Assembly: GCF_003856525.1 (NCBI RefSeq)
Contig: NZ_RJVQ01000003.1
Coordinates: 310,001 to 374,000, forward strand
DNA from: Vibrio viridaestus
GTDB lineage: Bacteria; Pseudomonadota; Gammaproteobacteria; Enterobacterales; Vibrionaceae
Direction of reading: 5' to 3'
Length of the DNA stretch: 64,000 nt
Shown: in pieces, positions 18,506-27,282 of the stretch
Layout: the number at the start of each line of letters is the position of its first letter
Numbering within the stretch: the stretch's first letter is position 1
The notes under the pieces: model-generated
What the model saw: only the letters and a program-made list of their open reading frames with translations
What the model was told of the DNA's origin: nothing
Database searches by the model: none
Position numbers and translations under genes: made by a program

Positions 18506-19475
18506 GCGCAAGTATGATCTTAAGTGCCTGATTTAACCTCTTCATTTCGTCATCAGATCCTTTCATATCTGGGTGGTAGATTTTGCTCAGTTGTTTGTAA
18601 CGCAGTTTGATGTGTTGTTTGTCTGGAATTGAGCTTGGGCTAAACCCAAAAATCGCGCAGGCAAGCAGTAACTTTTGGTCTTCTTCTTTTTCTTTTGCAC
18701 GTTTTAACTCATTAAATAATAGAGTGATTTGCTGCTTTTGTTTTTGAATTTTGATAGTAGCAGCGGTTCGTTCCTGATTTCGTTCTGAATCGACGGACTT
18801 TTTGTCTGACTTAGATGACTTTAATTTTCGGCGCAGATGAAGAATGTACACGATAAGAGTCAGTGGAATAGCGAATATAATCCAAAAAATCCCATTATCA
18901 GAAACAGTACGACCTGTATGATAGGATTCAGTGTCAATACTCAGTCCATTTGATGTGCTGCTGTCGATGACTCCTTCGAGTTGTTGTGTATCGTTAAGCT
19001 GGTTTTGTCTGGACTGATTAAATTTATTCTGAAGATAGTTTGAGTAGGCAGCTTCACCTTTATCGTTATCTGCAGCGGCTAGTTTAAGCCATACTTCCGT
19101 TAAATCAGGAACATCCCGGGTATTTTTAAAGTAATCGGCTAGACTCAGCTTGGCATCAGTATTCCCTTTAATTGCGAGAAATGTTAGCCAGTATATCGCG
19201 AGATTGTCATCTTTTTTTCCAAGGGTTCCGGACAGGTACTCTCTTGAAAGAAATTCTTGCGCTGGTTCATAGCCATTTTGTGCAGCCGTTTCGAACCAAT
19301 AGAGTGCCAGAGACTTATTTTCATTAGTTTCTGGTTGAAGCAACAGATAATGAGAGGCTACATCGTATTGAGCTTTTGCATCGTTCACCCTGGCTTTTTG
19401 TAGTGTTTCTTCAAAAGACGCAGACAGTGAGGAGAACGTAATAAGCAACGTAACTATTGCCAAAAAGTATTTCAA
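18495..19475 (-). CDS. Membrane-anchored Sel1-repeat and J-domain protein
   Basis: Architecture in order: signal peptide (1-19), Sel1/TPR-like helical repeats in the periplasmic part (about 21-145, e.g. NKSLALYWFETAAQNGYEPAQ), one membrane segment (195-214), a charged coiled coil (230-268) and a C-terminal DnaJ domain with HPD at 301-303. The J-domain would face the cytosol and recruit DnaK to the membrane, much as DjlA does, while the repeats would bind a periplasmic partner (inference). The start is TTG with GAGG seven nt upstream. The OmpA-like lipoprotein gene lies just upstream on the same strand. Confidence 0.8.
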   Translation of the reverse strand: MKYFLAIVTLLITFSSLSASFEETLQKARVNDAKAQYDVASHYLLLQPETNENKSLALYWFETAAQNGYEPAQEFLSREYLSGTLGKKDDNLAIYWLTFLAIKGNTDAKLSLADYFKNTRDVPDLTEVWLKLAAADNDKGEAAYSNYLQNKFNQSRQNQLNDTQQLEGVIDSSTSNGLSIDTESYHTGRTVSDNGIFWIIFAIPLTLIVYILHLRRKLKSSKSDKKSVDSERNQERTAATIKIQKQKQQITLLFNELKRAKEKEEDQKLLLACAIFGFSPSSIPDKQHIKLRYKQLSKIYHPDMKGSDDEMKRLNQALKIILAQKN

Positions 19476-19502
19476 TAATAGCCTCTCATTAATGTGCCAG
19501 AT

Positions 19503-20174
19503 CTACTTCAATGGAAGGATCTGGATTTCTACGCGGCGATTGCAGGCGCGGCCTTGTGCAGTACTATTTGAGCAAAGAGCCATTCGTTCTCCCATTCCGC
19601 GCGCAACTGCACGACCTGGTGCAACGCCTTGATTAACCAAGTATGCTCTTACTGATTCAGCTCTCTTTTCAGATAGGACCTGATTGGTCAAATCGCTTCC
19701 AGTACTATCGGTATGCCCCTCGATTATTAGGCTGGTGTTAGGATAGGCAACCAAAATTTTTGCAACACCGTTTAGTGTATTGTATATGCTGGACGACAGT
19801 TGATACGCGTTTGTGTCAAAACCAATGCCATTTTCCATTCGAAGCAGGAGTTCATTGTCGGAAACTCGTTGGACTTGAACGCCAGAATTAAGCAACTCTT
19901 TTCGCAACGCTGCTTCTTGCTTATCGAAGTAATAGCCGACTCCACCACCAATAGCAGCGCCACCAGCTGCACCGATCAAAGCTCGTTGACGACGCTCTGT
20001 TGCGTTATCGCCTGAGGCAAGTCCTACGGCCACACCAGAAATTGCGCCAATAATCGCACCTTTGGTCGTTGAGTTGGTCTCATATTCGCCTGTTGTTGCG
20101 TTTTGCCTTTGTGTTGCTTCACAACCAGATAGCAGTAGCAAAATCGCAGCAGCAGCTGTTAGCTTTTTTAACAT
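19503..20174 (-). CDS. OmpA-family outer-membrane lipoprotein, YiaD-like
   Basis: Start at ATG 20174 (MLKKLTAAAAILLLLSGCEA), with GGAG seven nt upstream and lipobox LSGC placing the lipidated Cys at residue 18. A glycine-zipper region (GAIIGAISGVAVGLASG, later GAAGGAAIGGGVGYYFD) is followed by an OmpA C-terminal peptidoglycan-binding domain with GHTDSTGSDLTNQVLSEKRA and RGMGER and NRRVEI. The protein should tether the outer membrane to peptidoglycan. The arrangement matches YiaD-type proteins. It may form an operon with the downstream J-domain gene (27-nt gap). Confidence 0.88.
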   Translation of the reverse strand: MLKKLTAAAAILLLLSGCEATQRQNATTGEYETNSTTKGAIIGAISGVAVGLASGDNATERRQRALIGAAGGAAIGGGVGYYFDKQEAALRKELLNSGVQVQRVSDNELLLRMENGIGFDTNAYQLSSSIYNTLNGVAKILVAYPNTSLIIEGHTDSTGSDLTNQVLSEKRAESVRAYLVNQGVAPGRAVARGMGERMALCSNSTAQGRACNRRVEIQILPLK

Positions 20175-20248
20175 AATAGTCTCCATACGCCTAAATAATG
20201 GCTGATACACCATAATAATCTTAATTGTGATACTCAAGAAGTACCTGA

Positions 20249-20932
20249 TTATTTCAGCATTTTTGGAGCTTGTGCACCATCTATCGGACGATTGACAGAA
20301 ACTTTACGCCCTTTTTTCAGGCCGACTTCGTAGTCTTCCGTTAAATTTTTCATCGCTTCTTTCAATTGTTTTTTAAACGTTTCGCGATCGATGTTTTCAA
20401 ACTCTTTATCAATATAGTTGTTAATCTTATTGCGTGAGTCATCATCGGGAGAAATCTCGGGCAATTTTTCCAAAGCGCCTTCTATCCAACCTGAAATAAA
20501 TGAGTTTACCCTGCGTGTAACTTCGAGATTAGACGTACCTGATCCGGAGAAGCTATTACGAAATTGACCAGTCTGTTCGTTCATTTCGCGATATATAATA
20601 TCGAATGCAAAGGCCGCAAAAATTGCGCGGTCTGCTTCGCCAATAAACTCAACGCGTTTAAGTCCTTTATGATTAAGAAGCACAGCCTCTACGCCAAATT
20701 TGGTGTTGATGCCTCTGATGACTCTTAAAATGTACTGTCCGATATTGGCTGGTAATAAATGCGTAGACTGGGTTTTCCCCATCTTAATGAATTCAATATC
20801 GTCTTTGTCGAGACCATATTTCACCATGAGTCTGTGAGCCATACGAATGGCCGCTGCAGCCTCATTGACGTTTGCTGAATTGCCAAGTTCAAGACACTTG
20901 GCTATCTTTTTAAGTGCTTTTTGTTTGTCCAT
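20249..20932 (-). CDS. DUF2786 domain protein
   Basis: The N-terminal 40 residues (KQKALKKIAKCLELGNSANVNEAAAAIRMAHRLM) are typical of DUF2786, a short helical module found in bacterial and phage proteins. The rest is mixed and soluble, with a basic C-terminus. No catalytic motif is evident and the function is unknown. It lies 75 nt upstream of the OmpA-like lipoprotein gene on the same strand and may share its transcript. Confidence 0.75.
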   Translation of the reverse strand: MDKQKALKKIAKCLELGNSANVNEAAAAIRMAHRLMVKYGLDKDDIEFIKMGKTQSTHLLPANIGQYILRVIRGINTKFGVEAVLLNHKGLKRVEFIGEADRAIFAAFAFDIIYREMNEQTGQFRNSFSGSGTSNLEVTRRVNSFISGWIEGALEKLPEISPDDDSRNKINNYIDKEFENIDRETFKKQLKEAMKNLTEDYEVGLKKGRKVSVNRPIDGAQAPKMLK

Positions 20933-21004
20933 TGAACAGTCGGTATCTCGTTTTAGAATGGTAACAAAAGTCCGACATTTTAGCGTTTTTCAGCCGAAGA
21001 TTAA

Positions 21005-21028
21005 AGAGAACATCGTGCGATGTTCTCT
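21005..21028 (-). terminator. Probable terminator after the CheX-like gene
   Basis: Perfect 11-bp stem AGAGAACATCG / CGATGTTCTCT with a 2-nt loop, followed on the minus strand by TTTAATCTT. The T-tract is imperfect. Confidence 0.65.
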
Positions 21029-21057
21029 GGTGTTGGAGGATTAAATGGAGTTGAGAA

Positions 21058-21753
21058 TTAAATTCCGAGCTCGTCAAGTAGGTCAGATGAGCCAGTTTCA
21101 TCTTCTGAAGACTTAGCTGCAGTTTTGGCAGACTCTTTGTTTCGTGCCGCCTCAAGAATTGAGTCTGGGCTTTCGTCTTCTTGGACTTCGAATTCTTCTA
21201 ATTGAATAAACTCTGTCTTATCCATCGCTAGCTCAAGATAAAAAATATTGTTTTTAGCGGTAGAGAAAGTAACCCGTCTCGCTTGAGGCCGATCGAGATT
21301 GGTATCAACAGAAAGGATAACCTGTTTGTTTAGCGATAACATTTTGGGTTGGTTTTGAGTGATGTTGGTTTGCAGGTCTTTACGAATTTTGTTGGTAAAA
21401 TCGCCTACGATTTGGTTCATTAGCTCACCCAGAACATCACCAACTTCGTCTGAAGTGTGGAGAACGGCAAGTTCGTCTTCTGGCATCCCCATATTACGCA
21501 TGTAATTGGTATAAAGTTCCAGCGCCGCTTTCGCTGTGAAGTTGATAACGACTAATCCAGAAAAGCCACCATCAAACAGAACAAAGCAGCCAAAATCAGG
21601 TTTCAAAGCCGTTTTATTAATTTTCTGTACCATAGCTGAGTAGGTGACATCGGAAGCAGAAGCTGCGGTCAGTACCCCTGAAACTGACTTACACAGTTTG
21701 AGCAAAATATCTTCTGTTGTGACAACTTGGTTTTTTTTCATATTATCGTCCAT
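21058..21753 (-). CDS. DUF3334 protein with a CheC/CheX phosphatase-type active site
   Basis: The 231-aa protein has a CheX-like alpha/beta domain (residues about 15-190) and an acidic, Ser-rich tail. It holds the CheC/CheX/FliY signature D-x3-E-x2-N-x22-P in full: D106, E110, N113, P136. In that family Glu and Asn position water to dephosphorylate CheY-P. Which response regulator it would act on is unknown; a chemoreceptor gene is in the window at 51.5 kb but is not adjacent. Two starts (21753, 21741) are possible with weak ribosome-binding sites. The DUF3334 label is from memory of vibrio annotation. Confidence 0.78.
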   Translation of the reverse strand: MDDNMKKNQVVTTEDILLKLCKSVSGVLTAASASDVTYSAMVQKINKTALKPDFGCFVLFDGGFSGLVVINFTAKAALELYTNYMRNMGMPEDELAVLHTSDEVGDVLGELMNQIVGDFTNKIRKDLQTNITQNQPKMLSLNKQVILSVDTNLDRPQARRVTFSTAKNNIFYLELAMDKTEFIQLEEFEVQEDESPDSILEAARNKESAKTAAKSSEDETGSSDLLDELGI

Positions 21754-21942
21754 TTATATTCATACGGTTGAGCGTATCGCTGCAGTACAATTCGCCGCAA
21801 GAAAATCATCATTTATTATTGTGGCATTGATATTCTGTTTTGATCACTTCTCTAAATGTTGTAAAGTGACGCAACTCAAATATCAAGAATAAATTACTCA
21901 CCCAGTGCTGAGCGGAATCAGCAACATACGGGCAGGAAGCAT

Positions 21943-24900
21943 ATGTTACCGAGACTTCATCATCAAACTGACGTTGATCCCATCGTTATCAGCTTTTTAC
22001 AAGAACTCGATAATTCTGGTTTTACTGGCGACATTGAAACCCAATATTCAAGCCGTCTAGCTGTATCAACTGACAACAGTGTCTATCAACAACTCCCTCA
22101 AGCGTTAATCTTACCTAAAACAACTCAAGACGTTGCATTAATAGGTAAGCTTAGTAGTAAATCGCAATATAAAGCAGTGACTTTTTCTCCGCGTGGCGGT
22201 GGCACCGGTACAAACGGTCAGTCTCTGACAAAAGGGGTTGTTGTCGATCTGTCACGCCACATGAACAAAATATTAGAAATCAACGATGAAGAAGGTTGGG
22301 TTCGAGTTCAGGCTGGTGTGATTAAAGATCAGCTTAATGATGCAGTGCGTCCTTACGGTTATTTCTTTTCTCCTGATTTATCGACCAGTAACCGCGCAAC
22401 TTTAGGCGGAATGATTAATACCGATGCTTCTGGTCAAGGTTCTTTGAAATATGGTAAGACATCAGATCATGTCCTTTCTCTACAAGCGGTATTTGCTGAT
22501 GGTTCTATCCTAGAGTCAGATTTGTCTGAAGGCAAACCTGAGGCTGGCTCATACGCCCAGAGAGCTCTGGAAGTTACCGAGCAGGTCTGTCGAGATAAAC
22601 GTCAACAAATCGTTGACAAGTTTCCTGACCTGAACCGCTTTCTTACTGGTTATGATTTAAAAAATGCGCTTGATGAAACCGATGATTCGTTCAACATCAC
22701 TCGAGTGTTGTGTGGAGCTGAAGGCTCTCTTGTGTTTATCACCGAAGCGAAGCTAAATCTGACCAAAATACCAACCGCTCGAACTCTGGTGAACATTAAA
22801 TACGATACGTTTGACTCTGCATTACGTAACGCACCTTTGATGGTTGAAGCAAAGGCGCTCTCGGTCGAGACCGTTGACTCAAAAGTATTGAATCTCGCTA
22901 AAGAGGACATCTCTTGGCACAGTGTGAAAGATCTCATTACTGATGTACCTGGAAAGGAAATGCTAGGTATCAACATCGTTGAGTATGCGAGTCAGAACCC
23001 TGAAGAGAACCAACAACATGTTGACGCTTTAACCGCTCGTATTGATGAAATGATGGCTAATGGTGAAGCTGGCATTATTGGTTATCAGGTTTGTGATGAG
23101 CTCGCCAGCATTAACAAAATCTATAATGTCCGTAAAAAAGCCGTCGGACTTCTCGGTGCTGCTAAGGGTCGAGCCAAGCCAGTTCCTTTTACTGAAGATA
23201 CGTGTGTACCTCCCCACAACCTAGCCGACTTTATTGCTGATTTCCGCGAGTTGCTTGATGGCCACGGTTTAGCCTACGGTATGTTTGGACACGTTGATGC
23301 AGGGGTTCTTCATGTCCGTCCTGCACTCGATATGTGCGATCCTGAGCAAGAAAAAATGATGCACCAAATATCTGATGAGGTCGTAAAGCTCGTTGCTAAA
23401 TACGGCGGTCTAATGTGGGGTGAGCATGGTAAGGGATATCGATCTGAGTACGGTCCTGAGTTTTTTGGTGATGAGCTATTTAACGAACTAAGACGTGTTA
23501 AAGCTGCGTTTGATCCAGATAACAAAATGAACCCGGGTAAGATCTGTACACCGCTTGATACAGAACATGAATTAGTCAAAGTGGCTGATCAGAAGCGAGG
23601 ACATTTCGATCGTCAGATTCCAGTCCAAGTGCGCGATAGCTTTAAGCAGGCTATGGAATGTAACGGTAATGGACTGTGCTTTAACTACGATACCAGTTCT
23701 CCTATGTGTCCATCGATGAAGGTGATGGCAGACCGACGTCATTCTCCAAAGGGACGCGCAGGTTTAGTCCGTGAATGGCTGCGTCAGTTGACTGAAGAGG
23801 GGATTGATATCCTCGATTTAGAGCAGCAAACTCTGAATTTAACGTTATCGGTTAAATCTTTGATTGACCGAGTACGTAATCGTTTTAATAAGCGTCATGA
23901 GTATGACTTCTCTCACGAAGTTTATGAGGCTATGAATGGGTGTCTGGCTTGTAAGGCGTGTGCGAGTCAATGTCCGATCAAAGTCGATGTGCCGAGTTTC
24001 CGCTCGCGTTTTCTGAATATTTATCACTCTCGTTATCAGCGTCCAGCCAAAGATTATTTGGTCGCTAATATCGAAACGATGCTACCTATAATGGCAAAAG
24101 CACCTGGTGTGGTGAATACTATTCTTGCTAATAAGTGGGTCAAAGATCTTACCAAGAAAACGGTAGGTTATATTGATGCGCCTCTACTTAGTGTCCCTAC
24201 ACTAGAGAAACGCCTGAAAGAACGTGCTGTTATTCAGTATAACTATCAGGCCATTAAGGATATTCCAGAAGAGCATAAAGAAGACTATGTCATCGTAGTA
24301 CAGGACCCATTCACAAGTTATTACGATGCTGATGTTGTTGATGATTTTGTTTCTTTAGTGGTTAAGTTGGGTAAGCATCCCATCTTGTTGCCATTCAAGC
24401 CAAATGGTAAAGCACAGCATATCAAAGGATTCCTAAAACAGTTTAAGTCCACAGCAAGTTCAACCGCTGAGTTTTTGCGGGAAGTGGCCACTTTAAACAT
24501 TCCTATGGTGGGGGTTGATCCTGCAACTGTGCTTTGCTATCGAGACGAATATGCAGAAGTATTATTGGAAGAGCGTGGCGATTTCAACGTACTTAATGTT
24601 CATGAATGGTTAACACCACGTTTAGATACATTAACGGCAACGGACAGTAAGGCGGTGGAGCCATGGTATCTTTTTGCTCACTGTACGGAAAAAACAAAGA
24701 TGCCGAACGCTGAGAAAGAGTGGACGCAAATCTTCGCTCAATTCGGTGCACAGTTAGTACCAGTCTCTGTTGGATGTTGTGGCATGGCCGGGACGTTTGG
24801 TCATGAAGTTGACAAACTACAGGTCTCAAAAGATATCTACGGATTGAGTTGGAAACCTAATTTAGAGAAGCTGCCTAAAGAGCGCTGCTTGATTACCGGG

Positions 24901-24981
24901 TATTCCTGCCGAAGTCAGGTCAAACGTTTTGAGGATGTTAAACCCAAACATCCTGTTCAGGCTCTGCTCCAACTCATATAA
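21943..24981 (+). CDS. ydiJ: FAD/4Fe-4S D-2-hydroxyglutarate dehydrogenase
   Basis: The 1012-aa protein has three parts: an FAD-binding PCMH domain (PRGGGTGTNGQ and GGMINTDASGQGS), an FAD-oxidase C-terminal domain (FGHVDAGVLHVRP, GEHGKGYRSEY) and a ferredoxin-type plus Cys-rich CCG domain (CLACKACASQCP, CCGMAG). E. coli YdiJ oxidises D-2-hydroxyglutarate, a by-product of SerA. The AGGA ribosome-binding site is good. Length and order match YdiJ fully, and no truncation is seen. Confidence 0.93.
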   Translation: MLPRLHHQTDVDPIVISFLQELDNSGFTGDIETQYSSRLAVSTDNSVYQQLPQALILPKTTQDVALIGKLSSKSQYKAVTFSPRGGGTGTNGQSLTKGVVVDLSRHMNKILEINDEEGWVRVQAGVIKDQLNDAVRPYGYFFSPDLSTSNRATLGGMINTDASGQGSLKYGKTSDHVLSLQAVFADGSILESDLSEGKPEAGSYAQRALEVTEQVCRDKRQQIVDKFPDLNRFLTGYDLKNALDETDDSFNITRVLCGAEGSLVFITEAKLNLTKIPTARTLVNIKYDTFDSALRNAPLMVEAKALSVETVDSKVLNLAKEDISWHSVKDLITDVPGKEMLGINIVEYASQNPEENQQHVDALTARIDEMMANGEAGIIGYQVCDELASINKIYNVRKKAVGLLGAAKGRAKPVPFTEDTCVPPHNLADFIADFRELLDGHGLAYGMFGHVDAGVLHVRPALDMCDPEQEKMMHQISDEVVKLVAKYGGLMWGEHGKGYRSEYGPEFFGDELFNELRRVKAAFDPDNKMNPGKICTPLDTEHELVKVADQKRGHFDRQIPVQVRDSFKQAMECNGNGLCFNYDTSSPMCPSMKVMADRRHSPKGRAGLVREWLRQLTEEGIDILDLEQQTLNLTLSVKSLIDRVRNRFNKRHEYDFSHEVYEAMNGCLACKACASQCPIKVDVPSFRSRFLNIYHSRYQRPAKDYLVANIETMLPIMAKAPGVVNTILANKWVKDLTKKTVGYIDAPLLSVPTLEKRLKERAVIQYNYQAIKDIPEEHKEDYVIVVQDPFTSYYDADVVDDFVSLVVKLGKHPILLPFKPNGKAQHIKGFLKQFKSTASSTAEFLREVATLNIPMVGVDPATVLCYRDEYAEVLLEERGDFNVLNVHEWLTPRLDTLTATDSKAVEPWYLFAHCTEKTKMPNAEKEWTQIFAQFGAQLVPVSVGCCGMAGTFGHEVDKLQVSKDIYGLSWKPNLEKLPKERCLITGYSCRSQVKRFEDVKPKHPVQALLQLI

Positions 24982-24990
24982 TTAAATAAT

Positions 24991-25017
24991 ATCGCCAATG
25001 TATAACGCATTGGCGAT
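24991..25017 (+). terminator. Terminator after ydiJ
   Basis: Perfect 10-bp stem ATCGCCAATG / CATTGGCGAT with a 7-nt loop and a short T-rich tail, 10 nt after the stop codon. Confidence 0.75.
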
Positions 25018-25051
25018 TTACTTTATACCAAATTATAAATCGAGGTAGAGC

Positions 25052-25504
25052 ATGGAACTGAAAATTCCTCCCGTGATCGTGTTCATCATTGCTGTGTTGG
25101 CCATTTATGGTATTGGTTTGTTTGATGCATCACTTTCTCTATTCGATACATTGTCTCTATGGTGTGCGATTGCCTTTTTTATAATGTCGGGAATCTTTGG
25201 TTGCTTAGGTGTGTTGTCTTTCAAGCTATCGTCCACAACGGTAAACCCGATGGAGCCAGAGAAGGCGAGTCAAATAGTATCAAGCGGGATTTTTAGATTG
25301 TCTCGTAATCCGATGTACCTTGGTTTGCTCTTTCTATTGATCAGCTATTGCTTCTTTTTACAGACTGCTTTTGCTTTTCTTGTTTGTGTTCTATTTGTGC
25401 TTTATATGAATCGTTTCCAAATTTACCCTGAGGAGAGGGTGTTAGAGGCGAAATTTGGTCAGGACTACCAACAATATAAGAGTCGAGTTAGGCGCTGGAT
25501 ATAG
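25052..25504 (+). CDS. Membrane phospholipid/isoprenylcysteine-type methyltransferase
   Basis: The 150-aa integral membrane protein has four hydrophobic helices and the PEMT/ICMT signature: GIFRLSRNPMYLG for SAM binding, then YPEERVLEAKFGQDYQQYKSRVRRW near the C-terminus. Enzymes of this superfamily (PF04191-like) methylate lipid or small hydrophobic acceptors at the membrane. The acceptor is not predictable. It lies alone between ydiJ and DUF3581, flanked by terminators. Confidence 0.82.
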   Translation: MELKIPPVIVFIIAVLAIYGIGLFDASLSLFDTLSLWCAIAFFIMSGIFGCLGVLSFKLSSTTVNPMEPEKASQIVSSGIFRLSRNPMYLGLLFLLISYCFFLQTAFAFLVCVLFVLYMNRFQIYPEERVLEAKFGQDYQQYKSRVRRWI

Positions 25505-25510
25505 AAATAA

Positions 25511-25540
25511 AAAAACCGCATAGAAAAGTATGCGGTTTTT
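25511..25540. terminator. Bidirectional terminator between convergent genes
   Basis: Perfect 12-bp stem AAAAACCGCATA / TATGCGGTTTTT with a 6-nt loop, followed by T (plus) and by T-rich sequence on the minus strand. Confidence 0.9.
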
Positions 25541-25568
25541 TATTTGATTTCATTTTGCTAGGTGATTG

Positions 25569-26300
25569 TTAGGCTGCGGCTTCTTGAGCAAATTGGTCTA
25601 AGAAGTAATTTTTTCTCTCGTTAAAACGAGTCACCAAGTCATCAACCGCCTCTTGGGAATAGGGTTTAAGGCCACTTGCAACCATTCGTTTTACACCACG
25701 GCCAACAACGCTACCTTCTTCCAGAAACTCGAAATTGAGAGTCACAACGCCGCGTTTACCATCAACATCAAATGTAGCACCAGTAAAAGAGACTTCAGGG
25801 TGAGTCAGGTTTAAATGAGAAAACTCGACTTCCATACTTTCATAGATAACCAGCGGTCTATCGCAGTTGATCATCATTTGCTTCTCTTCCATAAGAGGAA
25901 CCATGATATGAGGAAAGTTTTTACCTGAAAATTTGACGTAGCTCGTGACAACGTGTTCGATAAAGGCTTTATCGGTACTGGTGTCGCCTTCATGATGCAT
26001 ATGTAGGTATTCTTTACCATTCACATCAGTAACAGCGATTTCACCTGCTTCTTTTTCTTCGATTTGAAGAGGAATGCCGTCATTTACCATCCCAGAAAAA
26101 GTAAACTTCATCTTTTGGCAAATGCCATGCTTTTGCAGCAGTACTGCAAACAGAAGATCACCAGGAACGCAGAAGCGCTTGTTATCTTCATCATGGATGG
26201 GATTAAAATCTCCAGCGACCTTTTTCGCGAAATGACTCGCTTGTTGACGGGTAAACTGGAACTGTTGTTCATTTGAAGAAAAATAAGGAGCTAAAAACAT
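25569..26300 (-). CDS. DUF3581 family protein, hot-dog-fold-like
   Basis: The 243-aa soluble protein has the family-like features FTRQQASHFAKKVAGDFNPIHDEDNKRFCVPGDLLFAVLL (seen in full but not copied beyond this). The DFNPIH and GDLLFA segments resemble the hydratase region of MaoC-type hot-dog enzymes (compare D-x4-H), suggesting an acyl-thioester ligand. The function has not been established. It is conserved in vibrios. The ribosome-binding site is weak. Confidence 0.78.
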   Translation of the reverse strand: MFLAPYFSSNEQQFQFTRQQASHFAKKVAGDFNPIHDEDNKRFCVPGDLLFAVLLQKHGICQKMKFTFSGMVNDGIPLQIEEKEAGEIAVTDVNGKEYLHMHHEGDTSTDKAFIEHVVTSYVKFSGKNFPHIMVPLMEEKQMMINCDRPLVIYESMEVEFSHLNLTHPEVSFTGATFDVDGKRGVVTLNFEFLEEGSVVGRGVKRMVASGLKPYSQEAVDDLVTRFNERKNYFLDQFAQEAAA

Positions 26301-26497
26301 AATTTACGTTATCTAACCAATACTAAGTCAAATTATATATGACAATCTTGTTTCAATGGTCTATCCAGTTGCCATAAAATGACATCGCGGCTGATATATT
26401 AATCAGTTATCCCAGACAGATGCTTGAAAGCGAATGTGCTAGTGTATGAATAATTGCGAGAAACACAAGGAATTTATCTGCATTGGCATTCTTTGTA

Positions 26498-27211
26498 TTA
26501 CGTCAGCGTCACTTTTGAGGACAGCTTATATTTACTTGCTGGATGATAAAGTAATGCTGAGCTGATTAGTTTCTCCTCACTCCAAGTTCGACGGTTGAGC
26601 AGTAAACAAGGCTCTTGATTTGTCAGCAAAAGAGCCGATTTAACTTTAGAATCAGGCGTTATAGCTTCAACAGTGTGTTCAATCGCGCTTAAAGGGCAGG
26701 CGATTGACAAGTAGTGATTGGGTGTGATTTGAGTAAAATCCTGATTTATATAGTCAGGAGCAAATTGAGCATTTACCCAACGAACTTCAAGTTGCAGAGG
26801 GATGTTATCAGCATAGTGAATGATTTCTGTATAGTAGGTTTGCGAACCCAACATGACCCCGAGTTTAGTCGCAATGTCATCATCAGCGATGATACTTTTT
26901 TGAATTTTAACGTCACTCCGATATTCTTGTCCGCGGTTATGTATTTCATCAGCAATATTGCGTATATCAAGCAAAGGCGATTCTGCTTTTTGCTGAGGGG
27001 ATGATACAAATGTGCCCAGACGAGGCCGTCTCTGCAGCTTACCATTATTCACGAGATCTCTGATGGCTTTATTCACTGTCATTCTACTGACACTAAATTG
27101 TTTCGCTAACTCAAGCTCCGTCGTTATTCTATGACCCACAGGCCAAAAACCACGATCAATATTGTCTTCGATATAGCGTTTTATCTGTAAGTAAAGTGGT
27201 GATTCGCTCAT
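26498..27211 (-). CDS. hutC: GntR-family regulator, HutC-type histidine-utilisation repressor
   Basis: N-terminal winged helix-turn-helix of the GntR family (PVGHRITTELELAKQFSVSRMTVNKAI) followed by a UTRA ligand-binding domain. HutC marks include DIRNIADEIHNRG, YTEIIHYADNIPLQLE, VNAQFAPDY, TPNHYLS and the C-terminal LLLNRRTWS. HutC represses histidine-catabolic genes and is released by urocanate. The hut enzymes are not in this window. The gene is preceded by its own palindromic operator. Other HutC/FarR-subfamily members are possible but less like it. Confidence 0.8.
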   Translation of the reverse strand: MSESPLYLQIKRYIEDNIDRGFWPVGHRITTELELAKQFSVSRMTVNKAIRDLVNNGKLQRRPRLGTFVSSPQQKAESPLLDIRNIADEIHNRGQEYRSDVKIQKSIIADDDIATKLGVMLGSQTYYTEIIHYADNIPLQLEVRWVNAQFAPDYINQDFTQITPNHYLSIACPLSAIEHTVEAITPDSKVKSALLLTNQEPCLLLNRRTWSEEKLISSALLYHPASKYKLSSKVTLT

Positions 27212-27223
27212 AATGACTTCGAA

Positions 27224-27262
27224 ATGATTTGAATATACAAATCATCTCGATTTATCGATCAA
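27224..27262 (-). promoter_or_regulatory. hutC promoter with HutC-type operator
   Basis: ATGATTTG-AATATA-CAAATCAT (27224-27245) is a perfect 8-bp-arm palindrome resembling the known hut operator TTTGTATATACAAA type. It lies 12 nt upstream of the hutC start and covers a TGTATA -10 (minus strand), 17 bp from a TTGATC -35. This fits autorepression. Confidence 0.75.
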
Positions 27263-27282
27263 AATGCAACTATTAATCCTTG

